This document shows, one piece after another, positions 24,520-32,752 of a DNA stretch of 41,472 nt (positions within the stretch are counted from its first letter, which is position 1; the number at the start of each line of letters is the position of its first letter). Below the pieces are notes generated by a model. That model saw only the letters and a program-made list of their open reading frames with translations, was not told the DNA's origin and did no database searches. The position numbers and the translations under genes were made by a program. Source of the stretch: Saliniplasma sp046497075 (lineage in GTDB: Archaea; Thermoplasmatota; Thermoplasmata; Halarchaeoplasmatales; Halarchaeoplasmataceae); NCBI GenBank assembly GCA_046497075.1, contig JAWOGF010000075.1, positions 1 through 41,472 of the forward strand, written 5' to 3'.

Positions 24520-25272
24520 TCATTTATTTATGACAAGTTTCTCCTGTATCTGTTCTACATACCAGTCCGACATCGATTCTAGGATCAATTCACCGGCTTT
24601 CTTGTTAGCTTTAGTTGGATCACCGAGTACACCATTTTTTGTGAATGATTTCAATCCCCTTGCAAAAAGATTTGCAACCGGTATGTCTCCGATATAGCCT
24701 TTTTCTATATTATCCTTATTAACGAGATCCTCATCTATCGCCATCAAAACTGAGGATTCTGATGCTCCCGCGTGTATTACAGGCTCTACTAGGTCCAAAC
24801 CTGCTTTTTTCATCCCATCATTCATCAGATCTAGACTTTTTTCGAGGTTAGCGATTACTATCAAATTGGAATCGTTCAATTCATATTTTATCTCAGGTTC
24901 GACCTCTTCGATAGGATCGAAATTTCCACCATGATACGGCAGCAATACGATGTTTTTAAAACCATGTTTTTCGTATGCTACACAATGGGCTTTTACTACC
25001 TCTTTAAAAACGTTATCTTGCAAAGATACCGTACCTGCAAAATCCATATGATGACGGGAACACCCCGGTCTGATGATCGGGGCAACCAACGCATCGCCTA
25101 GCTTTTTAGCAGTTCTAACTCCCAGTTCTTCAGCGATCAAGGTGTCAGTATTTATGGGTAGGTGCGGTCCATGCTGTTCGATAGAACCCAATAAGATTAA
25201 AACAGTATCGTTTCCCTGTTCGATGGACTCATGGATTTCCAACCAACTCATCTCTTCTAGTTTTAATGTCAT
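24520..25272 (-). CDS. Creatininase-family amidohydrolase
   Basis: The 250 residues carry the creatininase-fold metal site: LLGSIEQHGPHLPINTDT (Glu32, His34, Asp43), CSRHHMDFAGTVSL, PYHGGN, and AGASESSVL near residue 165 with the late Glu. The family includes creatinine amidohydrolase, the formamide hydrolase ArfB of archaeal flavin/F420 synthesis, and the mycofactocin peptidase MftE; I cannot choose from sequence alone. The neighbours (hydantoinase A/B, Kbl) favour a cyclic-amide breakdown role, but the archaeal ArfB role is a real alternative. The ATG at 25272 is chosen because the TATA box at 25297-25308 would start transcription near it; a TTG at 25284 would lie at or before the transcript start. 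Confidence 0.85.
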   Translation of the reverse strand: MTLKLEEMSWLEIHESIEQGNDTVLILLGSIEQHGPHLPINTDTLIAEELGVRTAKKLGDALVAPIIRPGCSRHHMDFAGTVSLQDNVFKEVVKAHCVAYEKHGFKNIVLLPYHGGNFDPIEEVEPEIKYELNDSNLIVIANLEKSLDLMNDGMKKAGLDLVEPVIHAGASESSVLMAIDEDLVNKDNIEKGYIGDIPVANLFARGLKSFTKNGVLGDPTKANKKAGELILESMSDWYVEQIQEKLVINK

Positions 25273-25296
25273 GAGATCGCTCAAACTAGTGTAAAA

Positions 25297-25308
25297 CCAT
25301 TTATAAAA
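25297..25308 (-). promoter_or_regulatory. TATA box of the creatininase-family gene
   Basis: On the minus strand TTTTATAAATGG lies about 25-36 nt before the ATG at 25272, so this gene can be expressed apart from kbl. Confidence 0.6.
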
Positions 25309-25379
25309 TTTTTTTCGAAATTCATCAATCGTTGAAATATGGAGATTGAAAAAAATAAAAAAGGGGTTTGGTTGTTTTT

Positions 25380-26561
25380 CTATATGAGATCCATCTCTTT
25401 ACCCAACTTTTCGTAGGCATTCAAGATGGTGTCAAGATCTTCGAAGTCCATACCGGCATTTATTTGGTTTCGGATCCTGGCTTTTCCTTTAGCGACCATC
25501 GGATAAACGATAGCGAGAGCGAAGATACCTTCATCATATAACCTATTTGCAAGTTTCTGTGCTTTCTTGCTATCTCCGATCATGGCTGGAACTATCGGTG
25601 TTTCACTCATACCAGTATCAAATCCTAAACTTTCGATCTCTTTCTTGAAGTATTCTGTCAGATCCCACAATTTCTCCACCCTTTCTTTTTCTTCCATTAC
25701 TAAGTCAAGGGCTCTGATATTCACTGCAGCAACGTGTGGTGGGAAAGCAGCACTCAAAAGCCATGTTCTAGAAGTATTGTATGCATAATTGATAAGACCT
25801 TCATCACCGGCCAGCATACCGCCGAATCCTCCGAGTCCCTTAGAAAAGGTACCCATCTCTACGTCGATCCTGTCTTCTAGATCAAACTCTCTTGCTATAC
25901 CTCTACCTTCACCTAAGATACCTTCTCCGTGAGCATCATCGACATAAGTCATAGCTCCATATTCATCGGCTAGGTCTTGTATCTCGTCCATCTTTGCTAT
26001 GTCGCCGTCCATACTGAAGACACCATCAGTTATGACTAAGGTTCTTTCGTATCCTTCTTCCTGAGCCTGTTTCAGGCAATCCTCTAATTCGCCCATGTTG
26101 GAATGGGAGTATATCATCTTATCAGCACGGGATAACCTTACACCATCGATTATACTACCGTGGTTAAGTTCGTCAGAGATCAGCAGGTCACCCTTTTCTA
26201 CAAGTTGCGGTATCAAACCGGCGTTAACTGCGAAACCTGTCTGATAAGTCATACCTGCTTCAGTTTCTTTGAACTCAGCTATCTTGTCCCAGAGTTCTTC
26301 ATGGATATCCATTGTCCCGGCGATAGACCAATCTGAACCCGCTCCTGCTCCATATTTATCAACAGCCTCTTTAGCAGCCTTTCTCAATTCTGGGTGATTT
26401 GCCAAATCTAAATAATTGTTTGAAGCCAGCATTATACACTCTTTGCCGTCAACTGTGACATGTGCAGTAGATGGTCCCTCTAGGTCCCTGATCTTCCAAG
26501 TGAGCCCTTCTTTTTTCATCTCTTCGTATTTCTTCCGTAAATATTCGGTTTTTTTTGTCAT
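25380..26561 (-). CDS. kbl: Glycine C-acetyltransferase (2-amino-3-ketobutyrate CoA ligase) family
   Basis: This alpha-oxoamine synthase family enzyme would cleave 2-amino-3-ketobutyrate with CoA to glycine and acetyl-CoA in threonine breakdown. Numbered from this start (393 aa): LASNNYLDLANHPEL (45-59), ISDELNHGS (His134), YVDDAHGEGILGEGRG (Asp208, His211), and the PLP lysine K241 in GTFSKGLGGFGG. The segment GAGAGSDWSIAGTMDIHEEL differs from the common G-S-x-R-x-I-x-G-T form, so the acyl donor or amino acid may differ from the standard enzyme. GGAG at 26571-26574 fits the ATG at 26561; an ATG at 26576 would give 398 aa but lacks a ribosome site. Threonine dehydrogenase is not in the window. 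Confidence 0.85.
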   Translation of the reverse strand: MTKKTEYLRKKYEEMKKEGLTWKIRDLEGPSTAHVTVDGKECIMLASNNYLDLANHPELRKAAKEAVDKYGAGAGSDWSIAGTMDIHEELWDKIAEFKETEAGMTYQTGFAVNAGLIPQLVEKGDLLISDELNHGSIIDGVRLSRADKMIYSHSNMGELEDCLKQAQEEGYERTLVITDGVFSMDGDIAKMDEIQDLADEYGAMTYVDDAHGEGILGEGRGIAREFDLEDRIDVEMGTFSKGLGGFGGMLAGDEGLINYAYNTSRTWLLSAAFPPHVAAVNIRALDLVMEEKERVEKLWDLTEYFKKEIESLGFDTGMSETPIVPAMIGDSKKAQKLANRLYDEGIFALAIVYPMVAKGKARIRNQINAGMDFEDLDTILNAYEKLGKEMDLI

Positions 26562-26578
26562 TTTATCATACTCCATTA

Positions 26579-26605
26579 CTTCGAAGTCCCTATTAGGGAA
26601 CGAAG
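26579..26605. promoter_or_regulatory. Inverted repeat in the kbl leader, probable operator or hairpin
   Basis: TCCCTATTAGGGA is an almost perfect dyad at the centre, flanked by CTTCG on the left and CGAAG on the right. It lies between a TATA-like CCAAAAAATAAG (about 26613-26628, minus strand) and the kbl start, where a repressor or an RNA hairpin could block expression. Confidence 0.5.
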
Positions 26606-26660
26606 TCTAAACTTCTTATTTTTTGGAACAAGTAGTGTCACTTAAATCTTTCTAATAACC

Positions 26661-28193
26661 TTAGGACATCGGACCCCAACCTCCTCCACCAGGCGTCTCA
26701 ATTCGTATCCTATGGCCTTCAGATAAAAGGAGACTAACTTTACCACTGAGTCTTTTTTCTTTTCTATCCAGTATAAGAACATTTTTTCCAGTCTTTCCAT
26801 CCTTTCCTCCCTGTACACCTTTTGGGGGGTATTTCCTTCTTTCAGATTGGATAGAAAGGTGAGCATCCTCAAGGACTTCGATATCTCTGACCAAACCATC
26901 ACCACCTTTGTTTTTACCTGAACCTCCTGAGCCTTTGCGTAATTTATAAGCATGGATGAGTAAAGGATACTCCTTTTCTAGAGCTTCGATAGGTGTGTTT
27001 TTGGTATTGGTCATGTGAACGTGAACCCCACTCTCACCCGGTCCACACGAACATGCTCCGGCACCACCACCGATAGTCTCGTAGTATGTGAAATTCTCAT
27101 TCCCGATGATCAGGTTGTTCATGGTCCCTTGGCTTTCCGCACATATCTTATCCGGGAAAATGTTCTCTAGGGCCCTGAATATAAGTTCTACTACTCGCTG
27201 AGATGTTTCTACATTACCAGAGGAAACAGCTGCTGGAGGTCGGGGATTGAGAACTGAACCCCTTGGAATAGAGATATTTACTGGTCTATAACAGCCCTGA
27301 TTTACGGGGACATCCTCGGGTAATAAACATCGTAAGACGTAATATATCGCTGAGTGGGTTACTGATTTCGGAGCATTTATGTTACCTTCTACCTGCTCAC
27401 TAGTACCTGTAAAATTAAAATCTGTGGTTTCTTCACCTATACTGATTTTCACTTTAAGTTTCACTTTTGGTTCCCATTCCATATAATCCACATAAGATAA
27501 TTCACACTTGGATAAACCTTTAATTATATTCTTGGTTCTTGTTTCAGAATATTTGATGATATCTCTTGTGAAATCGTTGTATTTATCCCATCCAAAACGC
27601 CTTACGTTTTTTATCAGTTCTTTACTACCTCTCTTGTTTGCGCCGATCTGAGCATTGAGGTCCCCTATCCTTTCATTGGGAGTTCGAGACTTTTTAAACA
27701 GGTCTAGTACTTCCTGGCATAACTTACCATTCTTTACGATATGTGTAGGGGAAATCAATATCCCCTCCTCTTTTAGAGTTTTACTCATTCCCGGCATAGA
27801 GCCCGGTACCTTTCCCCCAACATCCGCATGATGAGCTCTGTTCACCACATATCCTATCAGATCCCCGTCAAATACCGGTTTAATCACAGTGATATCGGGA
27901 AGATGAGTCCCTCCTGCATAAGGATCGTTCAATATGATCTGATCCCCCTCCTGCATCTCACAGTATTCCAAAGCAGAGTCTAAAGAACTGGGCATGGCTC
28001 CTAGATGTACAGGGATGTGTTCAGCCTGTGCGATCATCTCACCATTCTTCGAAAACACCGCACAGGACTCATCTTTACGCTCTTTTATGTTGGGTGAATA
28101 AGCACTGCGCTGAAGAGAGGCACCCATTAGTTCAGCGATAGAGATAAAGGCGTGCTTCATGACCTCTATTTCAGTGGGTTTTAATTCGGTCAT
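26661..28193 (-). CDS. hyuB: Hydantoinase B / oxoprolinase-type subunit
   Basis: The 510 residues form the B subunit of the ATP-dependent hydantoinase/acetone-carboxylase superfamily. Landmarks are NIKERKDESCAVF, NDPYAGGTHLPDI, NRAHHADVGGKVPGSMPG, AVSSGNVETSQRVV, GGGAGACSCGPGESGVHVHM and the glycine-rich end ETPGGGGWGP. With HyuA it would open cyclic amides such as hydantoins or 5-oxoproline at the cost of ATP, in the cytosol; related pairs carboxylate ketones. The substrate cannot be set by sequence. Its start overlaps the hyuA stop by 4 nt, so the two subunits are made together. Length and motifs are complete. Confidence 0.9.
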   Translation of the reverse strand: MTELKPTEIEVMKHAFISIAELMGASLQRSAYSPNIKERKDESCAVFSKNGEMIAQAEHIPVHLGAMPSSLDSALEYCEMQEGDQIILNDPYAGGTHLPDITVIKPVFDGDLIGYVVNRAHHADVGGKVPGSMPGMSKTLKEEGILISPTHIVKNGKLCQEVLDLFKKSRTPNERIGDLNAQIGANKRGSKELIKNVRRFGWDKYNDFTRDIIKYSETRTKNIIKGLSKCELSYVDYMEWEPKVKLKVKISIGEETTDFNFTGTSEQVEGNINAPKSVTHSAIYYVLRCLLPEDVPVNQGCYRPVNISIPRGSVLNPRPPAAVSSGNVETSQRVVELIFRALENIFPDKICAESQGTMNNLIIGNENFTYYETIGGGAGACSCGPGESGVHVHMTNTKNTPIEALEKEYPLLIHAYKLRKGSGGSGKNKGGDGLVRDIEVLEDAHLSIQSERRKYPPKGVQGGKDGKTGKNVLILDRKEKRLSGKVSLLLSEGHRIRIETPGGGGWGPMS

Positions 28194-30091
28194 CTTATCT
28201 TCTCCATATGGATTATCCCGTGCTGACCTACCCTAAATCTCCAGTCGGGTGGAACCAAAATAGTCGAATTTCGATCTTCTATAATGGTGGGTCCTTCACC
28301 TTCAGTCTCAGCATCGATGGAATCTCTGTTTAATACATAGGTGTTGTATTTTCCCTCTGGAAATAAGCATTCCCTTTTACTAGGTGAATTGCTTCCACTA
28401 TATCCGGTCGATGCCATATCGACATTCCTTTTTTTTCTAACTTCGATATGTATTCTGACGACCTCTATCGGGGAATCCTGAATTGCATACCCAAATCTTT
28501 CTTTGTGTTTTTTATGAAACTTTTCAGTTATCTTGTCTTCGTATTTTACGTTGATATGATATCCCTGGCCTTCATACCTTAAACCAAGGAAGACGTTAAC
28601 TTCCCCATCAGGTAGGTCTCTCTTCATCTTTCTTATCTCTTCTTCGACCCTTTCTCTACCAGATAGAGGACTGAACATTGTTTTATGGAAATCAAGTACG
28701 ATGTCACCTGTTGCAATTCCAACCGCTGAAAATACACCGGGTAATGGTGGGATCATCACGTGGGATATTCCCAATTCCATACCCAAATAAGCTGCATGCA
28801 GTGGACCCGCACCACCAAAAGCCAATATAGAAAAATGTTTAGGATCCAGTCCTCTTTCGACCGTGATCGTTTTCATAGTCCTAGCCATATTCGAATTCGC
28901 AACCTTGAAAATACCTAGCAATGTTTCTTCTAATCCCATACCAATATCATCCGCTAACCCCTTTAGGGAAGCCTCTGCCCTTTTCTTATCTAATTCCATC
29001 TCACCACCTAAGAAATAGTTTGGGTCTATGTATCCCATGGCTAGTAGGGCATCAGTGATTGTTGGTCTAACTCCACCTTTACCGTAACATACGGGACCAG
29101 GGTCTGCACCGGCACTCTTCGGACCGACTCTTAATACACCCCCCTCATCACACCTAGCTATGCTCCCTCCACCTGATCCCACTGTTACTATATCGGCCAT
29201 CCTTGACTGGACGGGGAATGTTTCGATCTCACCGGTATCCTTCCAATCCATCTCACCGCCTATGATGGTGGCCATATCAGCACTGGTTCCCCCCATATCA
29301 AAAGTGACTACATTTTTTTTACCACTCAATTTCGATATATATAGACCACCAGCTACCCCTCCTGCAGGACCAGAGTAGAATGTATCTATGGGATTAACTG
29401 ACAAAGCTTTTTCGAGACCACCACTTGATTTCATAATGTAAGGCTCTTGTTCCAAAAAATTGGTTATTGATGAAAAATAATCTTTAACAAGAGGAGACAA
29501 GTAAGCATCTAACAGTGTTGTCATCCCCCTTTCATACTCCCGAAATTCTCTAGATATTTTATGAGATAGGGTGTGAGGGACCCCATAATGATCTAGCACC
29601 TTTCCAACTTCTTTTTCATGCTTTGTATTTTTGTAAGAATGAAGTAAACATACTGCTGCGCAGAGGTCCTTTTCTGATAAATATTGAGCTATTTTTTCTA
29701 CCTCTTCTATATCAAGTGGTTGTATCTCTTTTCCCTGATGATCTATCCTTCCCGATATACCAAAACAATCCTCCCCATCGACTGGTGGTTTGGGTTTGGA
29801 TACATGAAGGTCATAGAGTTTTGGTCGATCCTGCCGACCGATGAACAATATATCTTCAAAACCTTCATTCGTGATAAATGCGGTTTTAACACCTTTTCCT
29901 TCGAGAACAGCATTTGTGGCCACGGTTGTTCCGTGAAACACGTCGTTACCTCCGTATTCGATCCTTTGCAAGCCTTCTGCAAAGGCTTTTTCGGGTTTGA
30001 ACGGGGTAGATCGGATCTTGAAATGTTTTATTTCTTCATCTATAAAAACAAAATCAGTGAAAGTTCCACCTATGTCGATTGATAGTGTCAT
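28190..30091 (-). CDS. hyuA: Hydantoinase A / oxoprolinase-type subunit
   Basis: This is the ATP-binding A subunit (633 aa) with an ASKHA (actin-like) fold: SIDIGGTFTDFVFID at the start, FHGTTVATNAVLEGKG, FDMGGTSADMA, VGSGGGSIARCD, PKSAGADPGPVCYGKGG and FGGAGPLHAAYLG. It phosphorylates or activates the cyclic amide for the B subunit. The ATG at 30091 starts MTLSIDIGG, as in relatives. A GTG at 30112 would add seven residues but overlaps the TATA-like AAATAATTTTAAG (about 30113-30125) and is unlikely. It heads a minus-strand group hyuA-hyuB-kbl-creatininase, of which only hyuA and hyuB overlap. Confidence 0.9.
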   Translation of the reverse strand: MTLSIDIGGTFTDFVFIDEEIKHFKIRSTPFKPEKAFAEGLQRIEYGGNDVFHGTTVATNAVLEGKGVKTAFITNEGFEDILFIGRQDRPKLYDLHVSKPKPPVDGEDCFGISGRIDHQGKEIQPLDIEEVEKIAQYLSEKDLCAAVCLLHSYKNTKHEKEVGKVLDHYGVPHTLSHKISREFREYERGMTTLLDAYLSPLVKDYFSSITNFLEQEPYIMKSSGGLEKALSVNPIDTFYSGPAGGVAGGLYISKLSGKKNVVTFDMGGTSADMATIIGGEMDWKDTGEIETFPVQSRMADIVTVGSGGGSIARCDEGGVLRVGPKSAGADPGPVCYGKGGVRPTITDALLAMGYIDPNYFLGGEMELDKKRAEASLKGLADDIGMGLEETLLGIFKVANSNMARTMKTITVERGLDPKHFSILAFGGAGPLHAAYLGMELGISHVMIPPLPGVFSAVGIATGDIVLDFHKTMFSPLSGRERVEEEIRKMKRDLPDGEVNVFLGLRYEGQGYHINVKYEDKITEKFHKKHKERFGYAIQDSPIEVVRIHIEVRKKRNVDMASTGYSGSNSPSKRECLFPEGKYNTYVLNRDSIDAETEGEGPTIIEDRNSTILVPPDWRFRVGQHGIIHMEKIR

Positions 30092-30301
30092 GTACCAAGA
30101 TTCCCAGTGCACTTAAAATTATTTTCGATTGGTGTTATCTGAATATTATATTGTTACATGATCGCGCGATGATAATTTCTCAATGAGATAAACTTTAAAT
30201 AGACGTTCATTAATTAACAATACACTATAATCTTCTTCTTAGTTTTTAATCTATTTGAGGATATTACCCGAAGTTTTAAATAGGGCCGTGTATATGTGTA
30301 T

Positions 30302-30360
30302 AGTGATACACAAACCCCTCCTCAATAAATCACGATAATCACCCTCCCTCCCTTTTTTTT
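30302..30360 (+). ncRNA. Possible small RNA with C-rich (anti-Shine-Dalgarno-like) segments
   Basis: A good TATA box (GTTTTAAATAG, 30273-30283) predicts transcription start near 30302. The sequence then carries GTGAT, CCCCTCCTC, ATCAC and ATCACCCTCCCTCCC and ends in eight T. GTGAT can pair with either of two ATCAC copies. No start codon with a usable frame is present. The C-rich parts could pair with GGAGG ribosome sites. A second similar unit up to about 30452 might be part of a longer form. The call rests on promoter and terminator alone. Confidence 0.3.
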
Positions 30361-30428
30361 CTAAAAGGGAAAGGGTATCACAAAATCATGATAACCTCCC
30401 CCCTTCCCTCCCTTATTTCTTTTATATT

Positions 30429-30452
30429 CTTCAATTGAAGAGAGCTTTTTTT
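30429..30452 (+). terminator. Hairpin and T-run before psmA
   Basis: CTTCAATTGAAG (30429-30440) is a perfect 12-nt palindrome and is followed by AGAGC and seven T. It would end transcripts coming from the non-coding region before the psmA promoter. Confidence 0.4.
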
Positions 30453-30472
30453 ATTCAAAATCTAAAGGGTAA

Positions 30473-30483
30473 GGTTTATAACT
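30473..30483 (+). promoter_or_regulatory. TATA box of the proteasome/exosome superoperon
   Basis: AGGTTTATAAC lies about 35-44 nt before the psmA ATG at 30517. Confidence 0.55.
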
Positions 30484-30516
30484 ACAGTATTTCTTATACC
30501 GGTCGGTGAAAGAGAA

Positions 30517-31230
30517 ATGCAGCCAGGACAGATGGGTTATGACCGAGGAATAACCGTCTTCTCACCAGATGGAAGATTGTTCCAAGTCGAGTACGCTAGA
30601 GAAGCAGTTAGAAGAGGTACTACGACGGTAGGGATCCAAGTAGAAGATGGTGTAGCCTTAGTTGTTGATAAAAGAATTTCAAATGATTTAGTGATATCAA
30701 GTTCTATAGAAAAGATATTCCAAGTGGATAAAAAAACTGCTGTGGCCACGTCTGGTTTATTTGCAGACGCTAGAGTTTTAGTTGACCACGCTAGAGTGGT
30801 AGCTCAGATCAATAGAGTTTCATACAATGAACGTGTGGATATCGAAACTCTTGTAAAAAAGATCTGTGATTACAAGCAAACATATACTCAATATGGCGGT
30901 GTTAGGCCCTTTGGTACTGCCCTACTGATAGCTGGAGTAGATGATGAAGGTGCTCATCTTTATGAAACCGATCCAAGTGGAGCTTTCCAAGCTTTAAAAG
31001 CTCAGAGTATCGGTATGGATAGAGATGAAGTCCAGGAAGTTTTCGACCAGGGTTATGAAGAGGATATGACATTAGATGAAAGTATAGAATTGTCTATTAA
31101 AGGGTTGAACAGAGCAGCAGATGGTGAATTAGACTCAAGGTCATTAGAGATAGCGGTTATTACGAAAGAAGAGGATTTCTATAAGCTCTCCAAGGATCGC
31201 ATCAGTGAATTTTTAGAGGATGTATCGTAG
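30517..31230 (+). CDS. psmA: 20S proteasome alpha subunit
   Basis: This forms the outer seven-membered rings of the 20S proteasome and gates substrate entry. It has 237 residues, the usual archaeal length. The N-terminal YDRGITVFSPDGRLFQVEYA is the alpha-subunit signature, including the gate YDR and the H0 helix. Later landmarks are VRRGTTTVGIQ, ATSGLFADARVLVDHAR and RPFGTALLIAGVD. It lacks the catalytic N-terminal Thr, as expected for alpha. It opens the run with SBDS and the exosome genes; the SBDS start lies 17 nt after its stop. The beta subunit gene is not in the window. Confidence 0.97.
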   Translation: MQPGQMGYDRGITVFSPDGRLFQVEYAREAVRRGTTTVGIQVEDGVALVVDKRISNDLVISSSIEKIFQVDKKTAVATSGLFADARVLVDHARVVAQINRVSYNERVDIETLVKKICDYKQTYTQYGGVRPFGTALLIAGVDDEGAHLYETDPSGAFQALKAQSIGMDRDEVQEVFDQGYEEDMTLDESIELSIKGLNRAADGELDSRSLEIAVITKEEDFYKLSKDRISEFLEDVS

Positions 31231-31247
31231 ATATAGGGGGCCTTTAG

Positions 31248-31976
31248 GTGGGCAAAAGAGATTATCAAAAAGAACACACTGAATCCCTTCTTGATGAGTA
31301 CGTTATTGCTAGATACAGGTCTCACGGTGAAAATTTTGAGATACTTCTTGATCCCGATGCTGTAGAAAAGTACAGAGGGGGTAAAGAAGTTGACTTGTTA
31401 GAAAATATGCCCGCCGAGAAAGTTTTCTCAGACGCAAAAAAGGGCGAAGAGGCTTCTCATAGTTTGTTAGATATGGTTTTTGATACAAATGAAATCGAAC
31501 TCCTCGCAGAACAGATATTGGACAAAGGAGAGGTTCAGCTAACCACTGAACAAAGAAAACAGAGGCAAGAGCAGAAGGAAAGAGAGATCATCGATAGGAT
31601 TGTCAGGGACTCTATGAACCCACAGACCAATGCTCCTCATCCACCGAAAAGGATAGAAAATGCTATTAAAGAAGCAAATATCCATATCGACCCATTCAAA
31701 CCGGTCAGTAAACAAGTGGAGGAGATAGTTGATGAAATAAAAACTCTTCTACCAATGAGTTTCGAAAAACTTACTTTTTCTGTGAAAGTAAGAGGGGATC
31801 TTTATGGCAAGATTTATGGAGTCCTCAAAAATGTTGGTAACATAATCGATGAAAAGTGGACAGATGATGGGAGTTGGATGTGTAAGATCAAACTTCCTGC
31901 AGGAGCTAAAGATGAATTCTTTGAAGTAGTAAATGAGAAAACAAAAGGAAATGTAGAGATAGAAAAAGTAGATTGA
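31248..31976 (+). CDS. Ribosome maturation protein SBDS
   Basis: The 242 residues form the SBDS (Shwachman-Bodian-Diamond) protein, which with a GTPase releases the anti-association factor aIF6 from new large ribosomal subunits. The N-terminal FYSH domain has ARYRSHGENFEILLDPDAV; the central three-helix domain includes EQRKQRQEQKEREIIDRIV and the PHPPKRIENAI stretch; the C-terminal ferredoxin-like domain has LPMSFEKLTFSVKV and GSWMCKIKLPAG. It starts with GTG at 31248, preceded by a G-rich stretch; no ATG fits the conserved beginning. The place between psmA and rrp4 is the classic archaeal one. Confidence 0.95.
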   Translation: MGKRDYQKEHTESLLDEYVIARYRSHGENFEILLDPDAVEKYRGGKEVDLLENMPAEKVFSDAKKGEEASHSLLDMVFDTNEIELLAEQILDKGEVQLTTEQRKQRQEQKEREIIDRIVRDSMNPQTNAPHPPKRIENAIKEANIHIDPFKPVSKQVEEIVDEIKTLLPMSFEKLTFSVKVRGDLYGKIYGVLKNVGNIIDEKWTDDGSWMCKIKLPAGAKDEFFEVVNEKTKGNVEIEKVD

Positions 31977-32020
31977 TATAAATAATAGATTTAACGAATG
32001 ATTAGATAAGGTGTTTATAT

Positions 32021-32731
32021 ATGAGTGAGAATAAAAAGAAAACTGAAAGAGAACTTCTCTTACCTGGAGATATTATAGAGGAAGATCAAGATTTAAAGCC
32101 GGGTAGGGGAACTTTCAAACGAAATGGAAAGATATACGCAGCGAAATTAGGAGTTAAAACTTTCCGCTCTGGGTATGTGAATGTAGCGGCCCAAAGTGGA
32201 AGGTACGATCCCAAGAAAGGAGATAAAGTGATCGGTACAGTGACTGATCTAAACTCGTCTATTTGGATGGTGGATATAAACGCACCATTTATATCGATAT
32301 TACATGTTAATGATGTCCCCTGGAGAGTTGAGTATGGAGACACCGCAAGTTATATCGATGTTGGAGACGCGGTATTGATCCGTATCACCGATGTAGATGA
32401 GTTAAAGAAGACTCAGGTCAGCATGGACGAAGAGGGATTGAGAAAACTCAACAGCGGTCAGATTATAGAGATCGCTCCCTCACAGGTTCCACGGGTTATC
32501 GGAAGGAAAGGTTCTATGATATCGATGCTCAAGAACTATACCGGGTGTAGAATATTTGTGGGACAGAATGGCAGGATATGGATCGACGGTGACCTTGAGG
32601 GACAGTATATAGCTGTAAAAGCAATACAGATGATCGAAGAGAAAGCTCAGGTTGTAGGGTTAACGAATGCAGTTGAGAATTTTTTAAAGGAAAAAACAGG
32701 TAAAGATCTAAGTGATAGTGAGAAGGAGTAA
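32021..32731 (+). CDS. rrp4: Exosome RNA-binding subunit Rrp4
   Basis: This cap subunit guides RNA into the exosome ring. It has 236 residues: an N-terminal domain (LLPGDIIEEDQDLKPGRGTF), an S1 domain (GDKVIGTVTDLNSSIWMVDI to about 135) and a KH domain with VPRVIGRKGSMISMLKNYTG carrying the G-R-K-G loop. TATA-like ATATAAATAATAG (about 31976-31988) may give an extra promoter ahead of the exosome block. It is followed after 21 nt by rrp41. Confidence 0.95.
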   Translation: MSENKKKTERELLLPGDIIEEDQDLKPGRGTFKRNGKIYAAKLGVKTFRSGYVNVAAQSGRYDPKKGDKVIGTVTDLNSSIWMVDINAPFISILHVNDVPWRVEYGDTASYIDVGDAVLIRITDVDELKKTQVSMDEEGLRKLNSGQIIEIAPSQVPRVIGRKGSMISMLKNYTGCRIFVGQNGRIWIDGDLEGQYIAVKAIQMIEEKAQVVGLTNAVENFLKEKTGKDLSDSEKE

Positions 32732-32752
32732 GATCAAAGGAGGTATTTTATC

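Larger units (their letters stand above)
30092..30516. other. 425-nt non-coding region with two extra promoters and C-rich repeats
   Basis: Besides the hyuA promoter at the left and the psmA promoter at the right, this holds a palindrome ATCGCGCGAT (30161-30170) and two TATA boxes in plus orientation, AACTTTAAATAG (about 30192-30203) and AGTTTTAAATAG (about 30272-30283), neither followed by a protein gene. Two similar C-rich segments follow, each of the form AAATCA-Y-GATAA then CCTCCC (30327-30352 and 30384-30413). T-runs at 30353-30360 and 30446-30452 could end transcripts. No open frame of note exists. Confidence 0.5.

Noticed and set aside
26642..26953. Minus-strand 103-codon frame within hyuB
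   Set aside because: It lies wholly in the 3' part of hyuB in another frame, with no ribosome site and no family marks.
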